Source: Cesiribacter sp. SM1 (GTDB taxonomy: Bacteria > Bacteroidota > Bacteroidia > Cytophagales > Cyclobacteriaceae). From it: DNA of 64,000 nucleotides. Numbering within the stretch: position 1 is the first letter of the stretch; each line of letters opens with the position of its first letter. The position numbers and the translations under genes are program-made. The DNA is taken from assembly GCF_020178975.1 (NCBI RefSeq), contig NZ_JAHXBU010000094.1, forward strand, positions 496,001 through 560,000. Reading direction: 5' to 3'. The notes under the pieces are model-generated. The model saw only the letters and a program-made list of their open reading frames with translations. It was not told the DNA's origin and made no database searches. Shown in pieces: positions 53,234-61,496 of the stretch.

Positions 53234-53422
53234 TGATATGTAAAATAAATTGTTAGATGAGTGCAAATGTAATCATCTGATTCACAATTATATTGAATTT
53301 AATTACAAATATTTTTCATTATATCAATAGCGGGCAAATTATGTAAACGCTTTGTTTTAGAGCTGCTCCTGTTCTGTCTGAAACTATGCTGATGTCTGTG
53401 GTTGTAAAAGAACAAAGCTGGT

Positions 53423-54151
53423 TTAGACCTTTCCTTTTAAATAAGCCTGCCGGGTATTTTCCGGAAAACGCTCTATGGCGTAGCGCAGCATGGTGCGGGG
53501 CATGTTCCTGTAATGCTGGTCCAGGAATTCTACCAGCACCAGCTCGTCTTTTTTGCCCAGCTCGCGCAGCATCCAGCCAATAGCTTTGTGCATCAGGGGG
53601 TGCTGGTGCTGCATAAGTTTCTCGGCCAGCAACAGCGTATCGGTAAACTGCCCTTTGCGGATAAAAGCCAGGGTTGCTACTACTGCTATGCGCTGCCGCC
53701 AGAGGTCGCCGGCGGCGGCAAAGGTATAGAGCAGGGAGCGTTCTCTGTTCAAAAGCCAGTGGCCCAGCATGTCATAGGCGGTTGCATCTACCAGGTCCCA
53801 GTTGTTAATGCCGGGCAGGTGCTGCAGGTAGCACTGTACACAGGCCTCCTTTTCTGCTGCTGTTTTGCTCTTTTTGTAGCGCTCCAGCAGCATAAATAAT
53901 CCACACAGGCGCTCCTCATGCCAGGCGCTTAGGAGTAGCGGACTAAGATTGTGCAGCTCCAGCTGCTGCCAGTGGCCTTTGGCTATTGCCCTGTTATCAG
54001 GCACTACTACACCCAGAAATTGATCGCCTTCGCCATAACCACCGGCATAGGCCTGAAAATATTTTGGATAATGTGCAGCCTTTTCAGGCCTTACCCTTTG
54101 CCGCAGCGCCTGCTGTACGCTTTGAAGAGGTGTGAAGGTGGAGGTTTCCAT
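53423..54151 (-). CDS. DNA alkylation repair protein (AlkD-like HEAT-repeat glycosylase)
   Basis: The protein has 242 residues and is built of helical HEAT-like repeats. Family segments are YFQAYAGGYGEGDQFLGVVV, WDLVDATAYDMLGHWLLNRE, LWRQRIAVVATLAFIRKGQF and HPLMHKAIGWMLRELGKKDE. The Asp in WDLVD and Trp/Arg residues line the base-binding site of AlkD, which removes N3- and N7-alkylpurines. Direct evidence is the pattern; substrate range is inferred. Its upstream region carries one of the 14-bp inverted repeats (54159-54303). Confidence 0.93.
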   Translation of the reverse strand: METSTFTPLQSVQQALRQRVRPEKAAHYPKYFQAYAGGYGEGDQFLGVVVPDNRAIAKGHWQQLELHNLSPLLLSAWHEERLCGLFMLLERYKKSKTAAEKEACVQCYLQHLPGINNWDLVDATAYDMLGHWLLNRERSLLYTFAAAGDLWRQRIAVVATLAFIRKGQFTDTLLLAEKLMQHQHPLMHKAIGWMLRELGKKDELVLVEFLDQHYRNMPRTMLRYAIERFPENTRQAYLKGKV

Positions 54152-54158
54152 TTTTCTT

Positions 54159-54303
54159 GAATCAGGAGCCAGTAAATTGTGGGGTTGAAAGTTGCCATCT
54201 GTAGCCAGAAAATCATTTCAGCCGTCACGTCATCAATTTAAAATACAGCTTGCTTCTATACAAGTTTTGAACATCTGCCGGCGCAAATCCTGGCTCCTGA
54301 TTC
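54159..54303. repeat. Gene-free inverted repeat of the TCAGGA family
   Basis: GAATCAGGAGCCAG (54159-54172) and its exact inverse CTGGCTCCTGATTC (54290-54303) bound about 117 bases with no gene; CTGAGTCCTGACTC follows. The words GAATCAGGA and TCCTGATTC are shared with the repeats around the IVP gene (55631-56077) and at 62383-62447. Confidence 0.65.
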
Positions 54304-54408
54304 CTGAGTCCTGACTCTTCACCTCTTCCTTCTCACTAATTTTTCCTAATATTGCCCAACAATTTTTAGATCTGCTTTTTATACTTAAAGACTTAAACTC
54401 GCATCAGG

Positions 54409-55623
54409 ATGGGAAAAGTACTTATTATCGGAGCTGGTGGCGTTGGCACCGTTGTGGTGAAGAAATGCGCGCAGCTACCCGAAGTTTTTACAGAAATTAT
54501 GCTGGCCAGCCGTACGCTGTCTAAAGTAGAACGCATAGCACAGGATACCGAAAAGCGCTTTGGCGTTAAAATAAAAACCGCACAGGTAGATGCCGACGAT
54601 GTACAGGCGCTGGTAAAGCTGTTCAACAGCTATAAGCCCGACCTGGTGGTAAACGTGGCGCTGCCTTACCAGGACCTGCCCATTATGGATGCCTGCCTGG
54701 AGTACGGGGTGCACTACCTCGATACTGCCAACTATGAGCCTAAAGAAGAAGCCAAATTTGAATACAGCTGGCAGTGGGCCTACCAGGACCGCTTTAAGCA
54801 AAAAGGGCTGATGGCGCTGCTGGGCTGCGGTTTCGACCCCGGTGCCACCCAGGCTTTCACGGCTCATGCCGCCAAACATCACTTCGACGAAATCCATTAC
54901 CTCGATATTGTAGACTGTAATGCCGGCAGCCATGGCAAAGCTTTTGCTACCAACTTTAACCCGGAGATTAACATCCGTGAAATTACCCAGAAAGGCAAGT
55001 ACTGGGAAAACGGACAGTGGGTGGAGATTGACCCCATGAGCATTCACAAGCCTATAGACTATCCAGGCATTGGTCCGAAGGAGAGCTACCTCCTGTTCCA
55101 CGAAGAGCTGGAGTCGCTGGTGAAGCACTTTCCGACCATCAAGCGCGCCCGCTTCTGGATGACCTTTGGCCAGCAGTACATCACCCACCTGCAGGTGCTG
55201 CAAAACGTAGGCATGACCAGCATTCAGCCAATCAAATTCCAGGGTATGGATGTTATTCCGCTGGAGTTCCTGAAAGCAGTACTGCCTGCACCCGATGAGT
55301 TAGGTGAAAACTATACCGGCGAAACCTCTATTGGCTGCCAGATCAAAGGTATCAAGGGGGGTAAAGATAAAACCTACTTTATCTGGAACAACTGCAGCCA
55401 TGAGGCAGCCTACAAAGAAACCGGCGCCCAGGGCGTAAGCTATACCACCGGCGTACCAGCCATGATTGGCGCCGCCCTGATGCTGAAAGGCACCTGGATG
55501 AAGCCCGGCGTGTACAACGTAGAGCAGCTGGATCCCGATCCGTTCCTGGACATGATGAACAAGCACGGCCTGCCCTGGCATGAGAAAGAGGGCGTAGAGC
55601 TGCCGCATGAATATCCAAATTAA
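54409..55623 (+). CDS. Carboxyspermidine/carboxynorspermidine dehydrogenase (saccharopine dehydrogenase family)
   Basis: The protein has 404 residues. The dinucleotide-binding loop GKVLIIGAGGVGTVVVKKCA opens it, followed by NVALPYQDLPIMDACLEYGV and GLMALLGCGFDPGATQAFTA, the pattern of CASDH/CANSDH within the saccharopine dehydrogenase-like family. It condenses putrescine (or diaminopropane) with aspartate semialdehyde to carboxyspermidine (or carboxynorspermidine), the first step of the alternative spermidine route. The next step's enzyme (nspC) lies 464 bases downstream with an IVP cassette between. Which polyamine is made is not visible. Confidence 0.92.
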   Translation: MGKVLIIGAGGVGTVVVKKCAQLPEVFTEIMLASRTLSKVERIAQDTEKRFGVKIKTAQVDADDVQALVKLFNSYKPDLVVNVALPYQDLPIMDACLEYGVHYLDTANYEPKEEAKFEYSWQWAYQDRFKQKGLMALLGCGFDPGATQAFTAHAAKHHFDEIHYLDIVDCNAGSHGKAFATNFNPEINIREITQKGKYWENGQWVEIDPMSIHKPIDYPGIGPKESYLLFHEELESLVKHFPTIKRARFWMTFGQQYITHLQVLQNVGMTSIQPIKFQGMDVIPLEFLKAVLPAPDELGENYTGETSIGCQIKGIKGGKDKTYFIWNNCSHEAAYKETGAQGVSYTTGVPAMIGAALMLKGTWMKPGVYNVEQLDPDPFLDMMNKHGLPWHEKEGVELPHEYPN

Positions 55624-55630
55624 TCAATTT

Positions 55631-55660
55631 GAATCAGGAGTCAAGAATCAGGAATCAAGA
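55631..55660 (+). repeat. Two tandem 14-bp units, left border of the IVP cassette
   Basis: GAATCAGGAGTCAA (55631-55644) and GAATCAGGAATCAA (55645-55658) differ at one base. Bases 55638-55660 are repeated exactly in inverse orientation at 56055-56077. Confidence 0.75.
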
Positions 55661-56077
55661 CTGAATGCACAACTACAAGAACCTTCAGGTGTGGCAGCTG
55701 GCAATGGAGCAGGCAGAAAAAATATACCTGTTGTCGGCAAATTTTCCTGCTGAAGAAAAGTTTGGTTTAGTTTCACAGATCAGGAGAAGTGCTGTTTCTA
55801 TAGTTAGTAATATAGCTGAAGGATCGGGTAGAGGTTCTGATAAAGATTTTGTTAGATTTTTAAATATGGCCCTAGGCTCTGCCTTTGAAGTTGAAACGCA
55901 ACTTTTACTAGCAGTGCGTCTTGGCTACTCATCGGCTAACGATACATCTATCGTTGATAAGACGAATCAGCTGCAGAAGATGATCCATAACCTGATTAAA
56001 AAGCTAGAATAAACAATTGGGACTGCAGCGGCATTTTACCGGGGTGGTCCTGTTTCTTGATTCCTGATTCTTGACTC
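55638..56077. mobile_element. Putative small cassette: IVP gene within a perfect 23-bp inverted repeat
   Basis: The two 23-base borders (55638-55660 and 56055-56077) are exact inverse copies; between them lies one intact gene for a four-helix-bundle protein and little else. The cassette sits between two genes that normally form a pathway pair, and its right border ends 10 bases before the nspC start. Related inverted repeats without a gene lie nearby. Mobility is inferred; no transposase and no target duplication was identified. Confidence 0.5.
55665..56012 (+). CDS. Four-helix-bundle protein (IVP / S23 family)
   Basis: The protein has 115 residues and the family's clear pattern: NYKNLQVWQLAMEQAEKIYL, FGLVSQIRRSAVSIVSNIAE, GSGRGSDKDFVRFLNMALGS and AFEVETQLLLAVRLGYSS. 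The family was first found encoded in intervening sequences of 23S rRNA and is related to the Avd accessory protein of diversity-generating retroelements. A basic surface suggests nucleic-acid binding. Its role as a free gene is unknown. It starts 4 bases after the left inverted repeat. Confidence 0.93.
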   Translation: MHNYKNLQVWQLAMEQAEKIYLLSANFPAEEKFGLVSQIRRSAVSIVSNIAEGSGRGSDKDFVRFLNMALGSAFEVETQLLLAVRLGYSSANDTSIVDKTNQLQKMIHNLIKKLE

Positions 56078-56087
56078 AATTCCTGAA

Positions 56088-57275
56088 ATGACTACAAGCG
56101 AAAAATTCCCCATAGACAAAACGCCAACGGTACGATTCGATACCACCCCTTCCCCCTGCTTTGTGCTGGAGGAGCGGCTGCTGCGGTATAATTTGCAGGT
56201 GCTTAGGCATGTGATGGATGAGACCGGTTGCGAGATCATCTGTGCCCTGAAAGGCTTTGCCATGTGGAGCACCTTTCCGCTGGTGCGGGAATACCTGCCG
56301 GGCGGCACCGCCTCTTCACTGCACGAGGCTAAACTTATTTGGGAAGAGATGGGTGTAAAAGCCCACCTCACAGCACCGGCCTACCGTGAAGAAGACTGGC
56401 CCGAGCTGGAGCAGATCTGCAGCCATATTGTATTCAACAGCCTCAACCAGTGGAACCAGTACAAGGAACGGGCACTGGCGGCTGGTATCAGCTGCGGCAT
56501 TCGGGTTAATCCGCAGTACTCAGAGGTAGAGGTAGAGCTGTACAACCCCTGCATTCCCGGCTCACGCCTGGGCACTACGGCCAATCATATTGGCGATAAG
56601 CTGCCCGAGGGCATGGAGGGTGTGCATTTCCATACCCTGTGTGAGAACAATGCCGATGCACTGGAGCGTACCTTCAAAGCAGTGGAAGATCGCTTTGGTC
56701 CGCTGTTGCATCAGGCAAAATGGCTTAACCTGGGTGGCGGGCATCACATTACGCGTGATGATTATGACATTGACCGTCTCATTAAGCTTATCAGGTACAT
56801 CAAAGAGAAGTACGATGTGCATGTGATCCTGGAGCCTGGCGAGGCGGTAGGCTGGCAAACTGGTTACCTGCGCGCCAAGGTGCTCGATATCATAGATTCC
56901 CAGGGAATCAACGTAATTGTAATGGATGCTTCTGTAAGCGCGCACATGCCCGATTGTATTGAAATGCCTTATAAGCCGAAGATACATGGAGCTGGTGATG
57001 TTCAATCAAATGGCCGCACCGATGAAAAAGACGGCTCCTGGCGCGTAGGTGGTGGTACTTGCCTGGCAGGCGACTTTGTTGGCGATTACCAGTTTGAAAA
57101 GGAGCCACAGATTGGTGACCCGCTGATCTTTAACGACATGATCCATTACACTATGGTAAAAACCACCAACTTCAATGGCGTACAGCTCCCCTCTATCGGC
57201 ATCTGGAAAGAAGATAACTCTTTTAAGCTGGTAAAAAGCTTTGGCTACGAAAGCTACAAGGGCAGGTTAAGCTGA
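56088..57275 (+). CDS. nspC: Carboxynorspermidine/carboxyspermidine decarboxylase
   Basis: The protein has 395 residues of the fold III PLP decarboxylase type. The PLP Lys lies in CEIICALKGFAMWSTFPLVR; other segments are YNPCIPGSRLGTTANHIGDK, VHFHTLCENNADALERTFKA, KWLNLGGGHHITRDDYDIDR and VHVILEPGEAVGWQTGYL, with YYTMV-like closing motif DMIHYTMVKTTNFNGV. It removes CO2 from carboxyspermidine or carboxynorspermidine, completing the polyamine route begun by the dehydrogenase at 54.4 kb. The upstream 33 bases consist mostly of the cassette's right repeat, so its translation start region may derive from the insertion. Confidence 0.95.
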   Translation: MTTSEKFPIDKTPTVRFDTTPSPCFVLEERLLRYNLQVLRHVMDETGCEIICALKGFAMWSTFPLVREYLPGGTASSLHEAKLIWEEMGVKAHLTAPAYREEDWPELEQICSHIVFNSLNQWNQYKERALAAGISCGIRVNPQYSEVEVELYNPCIPGSRLGTTANHIGDKLPEGMEGVHFHTLCENNADALERTFKAVEDRFGPLLHQAKWLNLGGGHHITRDDYDIDRLIKLIRYIKEKYDVHVILEPGEAVGWQTGYLRAKVLDIIDSQGINVIVMDASVSAHMPDCIEMPYKPKIHGAGDVQSNGRTDEKDGSWRVGGGTCLAGDFVGDYQFEKEPQIGDPLIFNDMIHYTMVKTTNFNGVQLPSIGIWKEDNSFKLVKSFGYESYKGRLS

Positions 57276-57614
57276 TTAGGAGATAATGATCATTTGATAT
57301 GAAGGAGCCCGAAAGGCTCCTTTTTTTATTAAAGGTTTAAACAGCAAAATTCACATCAGGTGGTTTTAATACACAGTGAATCCTGTAAACTGCACCTTCC
57401 GGTATGGTTGTATTAAAACAATGCGGCAGGTAGCGGTTGAGCAGTAAACATATTAAAGATCTGTATAATAAAAGTTACTGCCTGCCATTGGCGTGATGTC
57501 TGCCGGAGACATAGTAAGTGTGTCTTCAAAACATAATAAACAGCTGTACCTCAAGTCTTAAACAATGATAAAGTTCTTATATTGTTTTTAAGGAAGGCTC
57601 ATCTATAAGGAAGC
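57276..57614. other. Gap between nspC and the carotenoid oxygenase gene
   Basis: This 339-bp stretch holds the nspC terminator and AT-rich upstream sequence of the next gene. I see nothing else I can support. Confidence 0.5.
57302..57328 (+). terminator. Terminator of nspC
   Basis: AAGGAGCC (57302-57309) pairs with GGCTCCTT (57315-57322) around CGAAA, followed by a T-run. Confidence 0.85.
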
Positions 57615-59027
57615 ATGGAAAACCCAAATTACAGCTATGGCTTCAAAAGTCAGAACAACGAATGTTCAGACGTAAAGCTTAAAATTACTGGTGCCATACC
57701 CGGGTGGCTACAGGGTACGCTGATCAGAACAGCACCCTCTAAATTTGAGGTGGGGAGGGATAAGTATAAGCATTGGTTCGATGGTTTGGCGATGCTGCAC
57801 AAGTTTGAAATTAAGGATCAGGAGGCAACTTATTCCTGCAAATTTTTGGAATCCGAGGTATACAAGAAGGCCCTGAAGAAAGGCAGGATCGCCCATGGTG
57901 AGTTTGGCACCGACCCCTGCCGGGATCTTTTTCAAAAGGTTTTTTCCTTCTTTAAAGGCCCTACTCCTACCGACAATGGCTGTGTGAACATTATCAAATA
58001 TGGCGAAGAAGTGACTTCCTGTACGGAAACGCCTAACCCGAAAATATTTGATCTGGATACCCTGGAAACAAGGGGCAACTATCGGTTTGAGGATAAACTA
58101 CGGGGACAGCTTACGCCGGTCCATCCACACATGGATAACGAGGGGAACATTTACAGTTACCTGACAGAAATAGCTTACAAAAGTTTCTACCACATATATG
58201 AGGCTCCGGCAGATAGCAAGGAACGAAGGCTCATTGCCTCAATACCCACCAAAGAATTTGCCTACATCCACAGTTTTGGGATGACTGAGAACTATGTTGT
58301 CTTCCTGGAAAACCCACTGGTGGCAACACCGCTGGAATTCAGGTTCAAAGACAAGCCTTTTATAGAAAAGTTTAAGTGGAAGGAAGACAGGGGCACCATC
58401 ATTCACCTGGTTCATAAAAATTCCGGTGAGGTAAGTACCATTAAAACAGATGCATTCTTCTGTTTTCATCATGCCAACGCATTTGAACAGGATGGGGAGA
58501 TCGTTTTCGACCTGATTACTTATGAAGATGCCTCTATCGTTAGTTTTCTGTACCTGGATGAGCTTAGGGCAAACAATCCTTCATTGGCGGCAGGTCAGTT
58601 GTGGCGGTACACCATTTCAACCTTCGATAATACGATTGAGAAAAAGCTGCTCACTGAGCTTCCGGTGGAGTTGCCGCGCACCAACTATGAGAGCATCAAT
58701 ACAAAGCCCTACCAGTACGTTTATGCCGCAGCCAATCTTGAGCCTGGTAATTTCCTTGATGCCCTGGCAAAAATAGATGTTAATACAGGGGCGGAAACTA
58801 TCTGGCAGGAAGAGGGTTGCTATCCCGGAGAGCCGGTTTTTGTACCACGGCCTTCCGGTGCATCAGAAGATGATGGCGTTATTTTGAGTGTGGTACTCAA
58901 TGCACGCAAAGGTACCTCATTCCTCCTCATTTTAAATGCACAGAACCTGCAGGAACTGGCCAGGACCGAAGTGCCGCAGCATATTACTTTTGGCTTTCAC
59001 GGACAGTTCTTTGCTTTGAACTCCTGA
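57615..59027 (+). CDS. Carotenoid oxygenase family protein
   Basis: The protein has 470 residues with the seven-bladed propeller pattern of the RPE65/CCD family. The four iron-binding His are visible: VHPHMDNEGNIYSYLTE (about 174), YIHSFGMTENYVVFLENP (about 217), FFCFHHANAFEQDGEIVFDL (about 284) and HITFGFHGQFFALNS at the C-terminus. The pattern of GWLQGTLIRTAPSKFEVGRD at the start also fits. It cleaves double bonds of carotenoids, for example beta-carotene to retinal, but the substrate is inferred. No rhodopsin or carotenoid genes are next to it. A strong terminator follows. Confidence 0.93.
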   Translation: MENPNYSYGFKSQNNECSDVKLKITGAIPGWLQGTLIRTAPSKFEVGRDKYKHWFDGLAMLHKFEIKDQEATYSCKFLESEVYKKALKKGRIAHGEFGTDPCRDLFQKVFSFFKGPTPTDNGCVNIIKYGEEVTSCTETPNPKIFDLDTLETRGNYRFEDKLRGQLTPVHPHMDNEGNIYSYLTEIAYKSFYHIYEAPADSKERRLIASIPTKEFAYIHSFGMTENYVVFLENPLVATPLEFRFKDKPFIEKFKWKEDRGTIIHLVHKNSGEVSTIKTDAFFCFHHANAFEQDGEIVFDLITYEDASIVSFLYLDELRANNPSLAAGQLWRYTISTFDNTIEKKLLTELPVELPRTNYESINTKPYQYVYAAANLEPGNFLDALAKIDVNTGAETIWQEEGCYPGEPVFVPRPSGASEDDGVILSVVLNARKGTSFLLILNAQNLQELARTEVPQHITFGFHGQFFALNS

Positions 59028-59064
59028 GCATTCTGATGCTGCTATTACCATTGCTTTAAATGTT

Positions 59065-59098
59065 AGCTGCATGTGGCCTGCACATGCAGCTTTTTTTT
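59065..59098 (+). terminator. Terminator of the carotenoid oxygenase gene
   Basis: AGCTGCATGTG (59065-59075) pairs perfectly with CACATGCAGCT (59081-59091), loop GCCTG, followed by TTTTTTT. Its position argues against starting the next gene at 59060. Confidence 0.9.
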
Positions 59099-59152
59099 GC
59101 GGCACAGCTATACATTGTTACATTTAGCTTTTTAACATCTGTTTCTTTTCAA

Positions 59153-59569
59153 ATGCTGAAATTTTTCTTTGCTACTGTACTTTTTTTGACTGTGACAACA
59201 GCTGCTATGGCACAATTGAGTGTAGGTTATCATCAGTCTAATCTTCCGTTTGTTTCCATCGGTTATGAAATCAATGAGCGGCTAATGCCTGAGCTTCGTA
59301 TTGGTACGGATTTGGTTATTAATAATTTTTCACCTGAACTGGTGCTTACCTATCAGTTTATCAACAAGCCTGACTATGAGTTTTATGCTGGTTTGGGGTA
59401 CAGGGATAATACATTTCGGGGGCCAATACTCCCCGTTGGTTTGAACCTGTTTCCATTTGAAAGAAAGAACTTTGGCTTTCACCTGGAGGTAGCCCCTATC
59501 ATAGTAATTGAAGGACGGTCAGTCTTAAGGGGCAGCTTTGGTATCCGCTACCGCTTTGCAGGCGAATAA
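59153..59569 (+). CDS. Small secreted outer-membrane-like beta-barrel protein
   Basis: From ATG 59153 the protein has 138 residues with a signal peptide (FFFATVLFLTVTTAAMAQ). An alternative start at 59060 would run through a terminator and is unlikely. After cleavage the protein alternates short strands with aromatic ends (LSVGYHQSNLPFVSIGYEIN, LVLTYQFINKPDYEFYAGLG, FGFHLEVAPIIVIEGRSVL and GSFGIRYRFAGE), as in small barrel proteins. Function unknown. Confidence 0.75.
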   Translation: MLKFFFATVLFLTVTTAAMAQLSVGYHQSNLPFVSIGYEINERLMPELRIGTDLVINNFSPELVLTYQFINKPDYEFYAGLGYRDNTFRGPILPVGLNLFPFERKNFGFHLEVAPIIVIEGRSVLRGSFGIRYRFAGE

Positions 59570-59659
59570 GCACATCTGCAGATTATAGACATTCTCCTGG
59601 TATGCTGGTTAAGGCTGTTCTTGTTATTTTTACAGGAGCAGTTATCAAAAAATATTATC

Positions 59660-60811
59660 ATGAGTAACAGCCCCTTTACCCCGGAAGAACTTCAGCGCTA
59701 CAACCGGCACCTCATCCTGCCCCAGTTCGGGCACGAAGGGCAGCGTAAGCTGAAGGAAGCAAAGGTGCTGGTGGTAGGCACCGGCGGTTTGGGCTGTCCG
59801 CTGCTGTTGTACCTGGCTGCTGCGGGCGTAGGTACTATTGGGCTGCTTGATTTTGATGTGGTAGACAGAAGCAATCTGCAGCGGCAGGTGCTGTACACGG
59901 TAGAAGATGTTGGCACTCCCAAAGTTGAGGCTGCCAAAAAGCGTCTGCAAGGGCTAAATCCTAATGTTACCTTTATTACGCATAACACCAGGATTACTTC
60001 TGAAAATGCTCTGCAGATTATAAAAGCTTATGATGTGGTGGCTGATGGTACCGATAACTTCCCTACCCGCTACCTGGTAAACGATGCCTGCGTGCTGCTG
60101 GACAAGCCCCTGGTTTATGCCTCCATTTTCCAGTTCGATGGACAGGCCTCCGTGTTCAACTACCACTACCCCGATGGCAGCCGAGGTCCCAATTACCGAG
60201 ACCTTTTCCCCCACCCTCCCCTGCCCCACATGGTGCCCAGTTGTGCCGAAGGGGGCGTGTTAGGAGTGTTACCCGGGTTACTGGGTACAATACAGGCTAA
60301 CGAGGTGATCAAGGTAATTACCGGCATTGGCGAAACCCTTTCAGGCAGGTTGTTCCTCTACGATGCCCTAAGCTTTAGTACCCGCACTTTAAAGGTTGCC
60401 AAAGATCCACAAAACCCGCTCACCGGCGAAAACCCCACCATCCACTCCCTCATCGACTACGAGGCTTTTTGTGGAGTAGGCAGGCAGGAGCAGCCACTGC
60501 AGGAAATAAGTGCTACAGACTTGAAAGCCATGCTGGATGCCGGGGAAGATTTTCAGCTGATTGATGTGCGCGAGCCGCATGAATGGGAAGATGCTAATAT
60601 TGGAGGAGAGCTAATTCCGTTAAAGAGCCTAGAAAAACAGCTGGATAAAGTTGCCAGGTGTAAGAAAGTAGTGCTCCATTGCCGCGGTGGCCAGCGAAGT
60701 GCCCAGGCCATTAAGCTCTTACAGGAGCAGGGCTATCAGAATCTCTACAACCTGAAAGGCGGTATTCTGGCCTGGGCGCAGGAGGTGGATGAAGACATGA
60801 TTGTGGGGTAA
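59660..60811 (+). CDS. ThiF/MoeB family adenylyltransferase with rhodanese domain
   Basis: From ATG 59660 the protein has 383 residues; an in-frame upstream start at 59621 adds 13 residues outside the family. The E1-like domain (about 1-250) has RYNRHLILPQFGHEGQRKLK, LVVGTGGLGCPLLLYLAAAG (ATP loop), LQRQVLYTVEDVGTPKVEAA and the Cys-bearing MVPSCAEGGVLGVLPGLLGT. The C-terminal rhodanese (about 280-380) has the active Cys in VVLHCRGGQRSAQAIKLL. It adenylates and sulfurates a ubiquitin-like carrier, either MoaD (molybdopterin) or ThiS (thiazole). Being near thiH-thiG favours ThiF, but the intervening genes leave this open. Confidence 0.92.
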   Translation: MSNSPFTPEELQRYNRHLILPQFGHEGQRKLKEAKVLVVGTGGLGCPLLLYLAAAGVGTIGLLDFDVVDRSNLQRQVLYTVEDVGTPKVEAAKKRLQGLNPNVTFITHNTRITSENALQIIKAYDVVADGTDNFPTRYLVNDACVLLDKPLVYASIFQFDGQASVFNYHYPDGSRGPNYRDLFPHPPLPHMVPSCAEGGVLGVLPGLLGTIQANEVIKVITGIGETLSGRLFLYDALSFSTRTLKVAKDPQNPLTGENPTIHSLIDYEAFCGVGRQEQPLQEISATDLKAMLDAGEDFQLIDVREPHEWEDANIGGELIPLKSLEKQLDKVARCKKVVLHCRGGQRSAQAIKLLQEQGYQNLYNLKGGILAWAQEVDEDMIVG

Positions 60812-60818
60812 AAAAAGT

Positions 60819-60847
60819 GGCGCTGCTACCATAATGCTACCAGCGCC
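60819..60847 (-). terminator. Terminator of the carboxymuconolactone decarboxylase gene
   Basis: GGCGCTG (60819-60825) pairs with CAGCGCC (60841-60847); on the minus strand a TTTTTTT run follows. Confidence 0.7.
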
Positions 60848-60866
60848 AGTTAAGATCTATTGCTTT

Positions 60867-61451
60867 CTACTGTAGCTGCCCTTTGAATGGTTTGCTGCTG
60901 TGTTGCTGTTCCGGAAGCGTACATAAACCATCAGACTCTATTGCAAAGGCACCATTGAGAATGTTATAGTAATGTTCTACCGCCACCACCCAGGCAATGC
61001 TGATAAGGGCCTTGTCGGAGAAATGTTCCTGGCAGCGGCCATAGGTTTCATCACTTACCTGCTTGTGCCGGGTTAATTCAGTGGCAAAACGGAGGGCCAG
61101 CTGTTCCTGCCTGGAAAAAAGCGGCGATTCCTCAAAGCTGTTTACGCTAAAGAAGCGTTCCTGCCGGTCAAATTTACCTATGGCCTGTGCTTTGGCAATA
61201 TCTATGCAAAAGCCGCAGCCGTTAAGCTGCGCTACATGAATTTTAACCAGCAGTGCCAGGTCGGGGGGAATGGCCAGCTGTTTTTCCAGGGACTGTATCT
61301 TTCTGGACCAGTTTAAAAAGCTAAAAGGCAGGCGAGCATGAATCAGTTTGAGGGGGCTGATTACCTTGCCAAACATCTTTTTGGTGAACCAGTAGGCCAG
61401 CTTCATGAGCGGGCTCTCAGGATTTTCGATAGGGCTTAATCGTGCAGTCAT
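60867..61451 (-). CDS. Carboxymuconolactone decarboxylase family (AhpD-like) protein
   Basis: The protein has 194 residues. The AhpD-type redox motif is LNGCGFCIDIAKAQAIG (CxxC with the following acidic and Lys residues), then ALRFATELTRHKQVSDETYG and ALISIAWVVAVEHYYNILNG. These proteins are trimeric helical enzymes with alkylhydroperoxidase or related redox activity. It lies 45 bases downstream of the ECF41 sigma gene on the same strand, the classical partner arrangement in which the sigma factor drives this gene. Confidence 0.92.
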   Translation of the reverse strand: MTARLSPIENPESPLMKLAYWFTKKMFGKVISPLKLIHARLPFSFLNWSRKIQSLEKQLAIPPDLALLVKIHVAQLNGCGFCIDIAKAQAIGKFDRQERFFSVNSFEESPLFSRQEQLALRFATELTRHKQVSDETYGRCQEHFSDKALISIAWVVAVEHYYNILNGAFAIESDGLCTLPEQQHSSKPFKGQLQ

Positions 61452-61496
61452 AGCGGTTTTTTCCTTATGTCCGGATTAGTCGCTGTTTGTGACAGC

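Noticed and set aside
55638-56077. A diversity-generating retroelement around the IVP/Avd-like gene
   Set aside because: No reverse transcriptase and no template/variable repeat pair with adenine-specific differences is present in the window.
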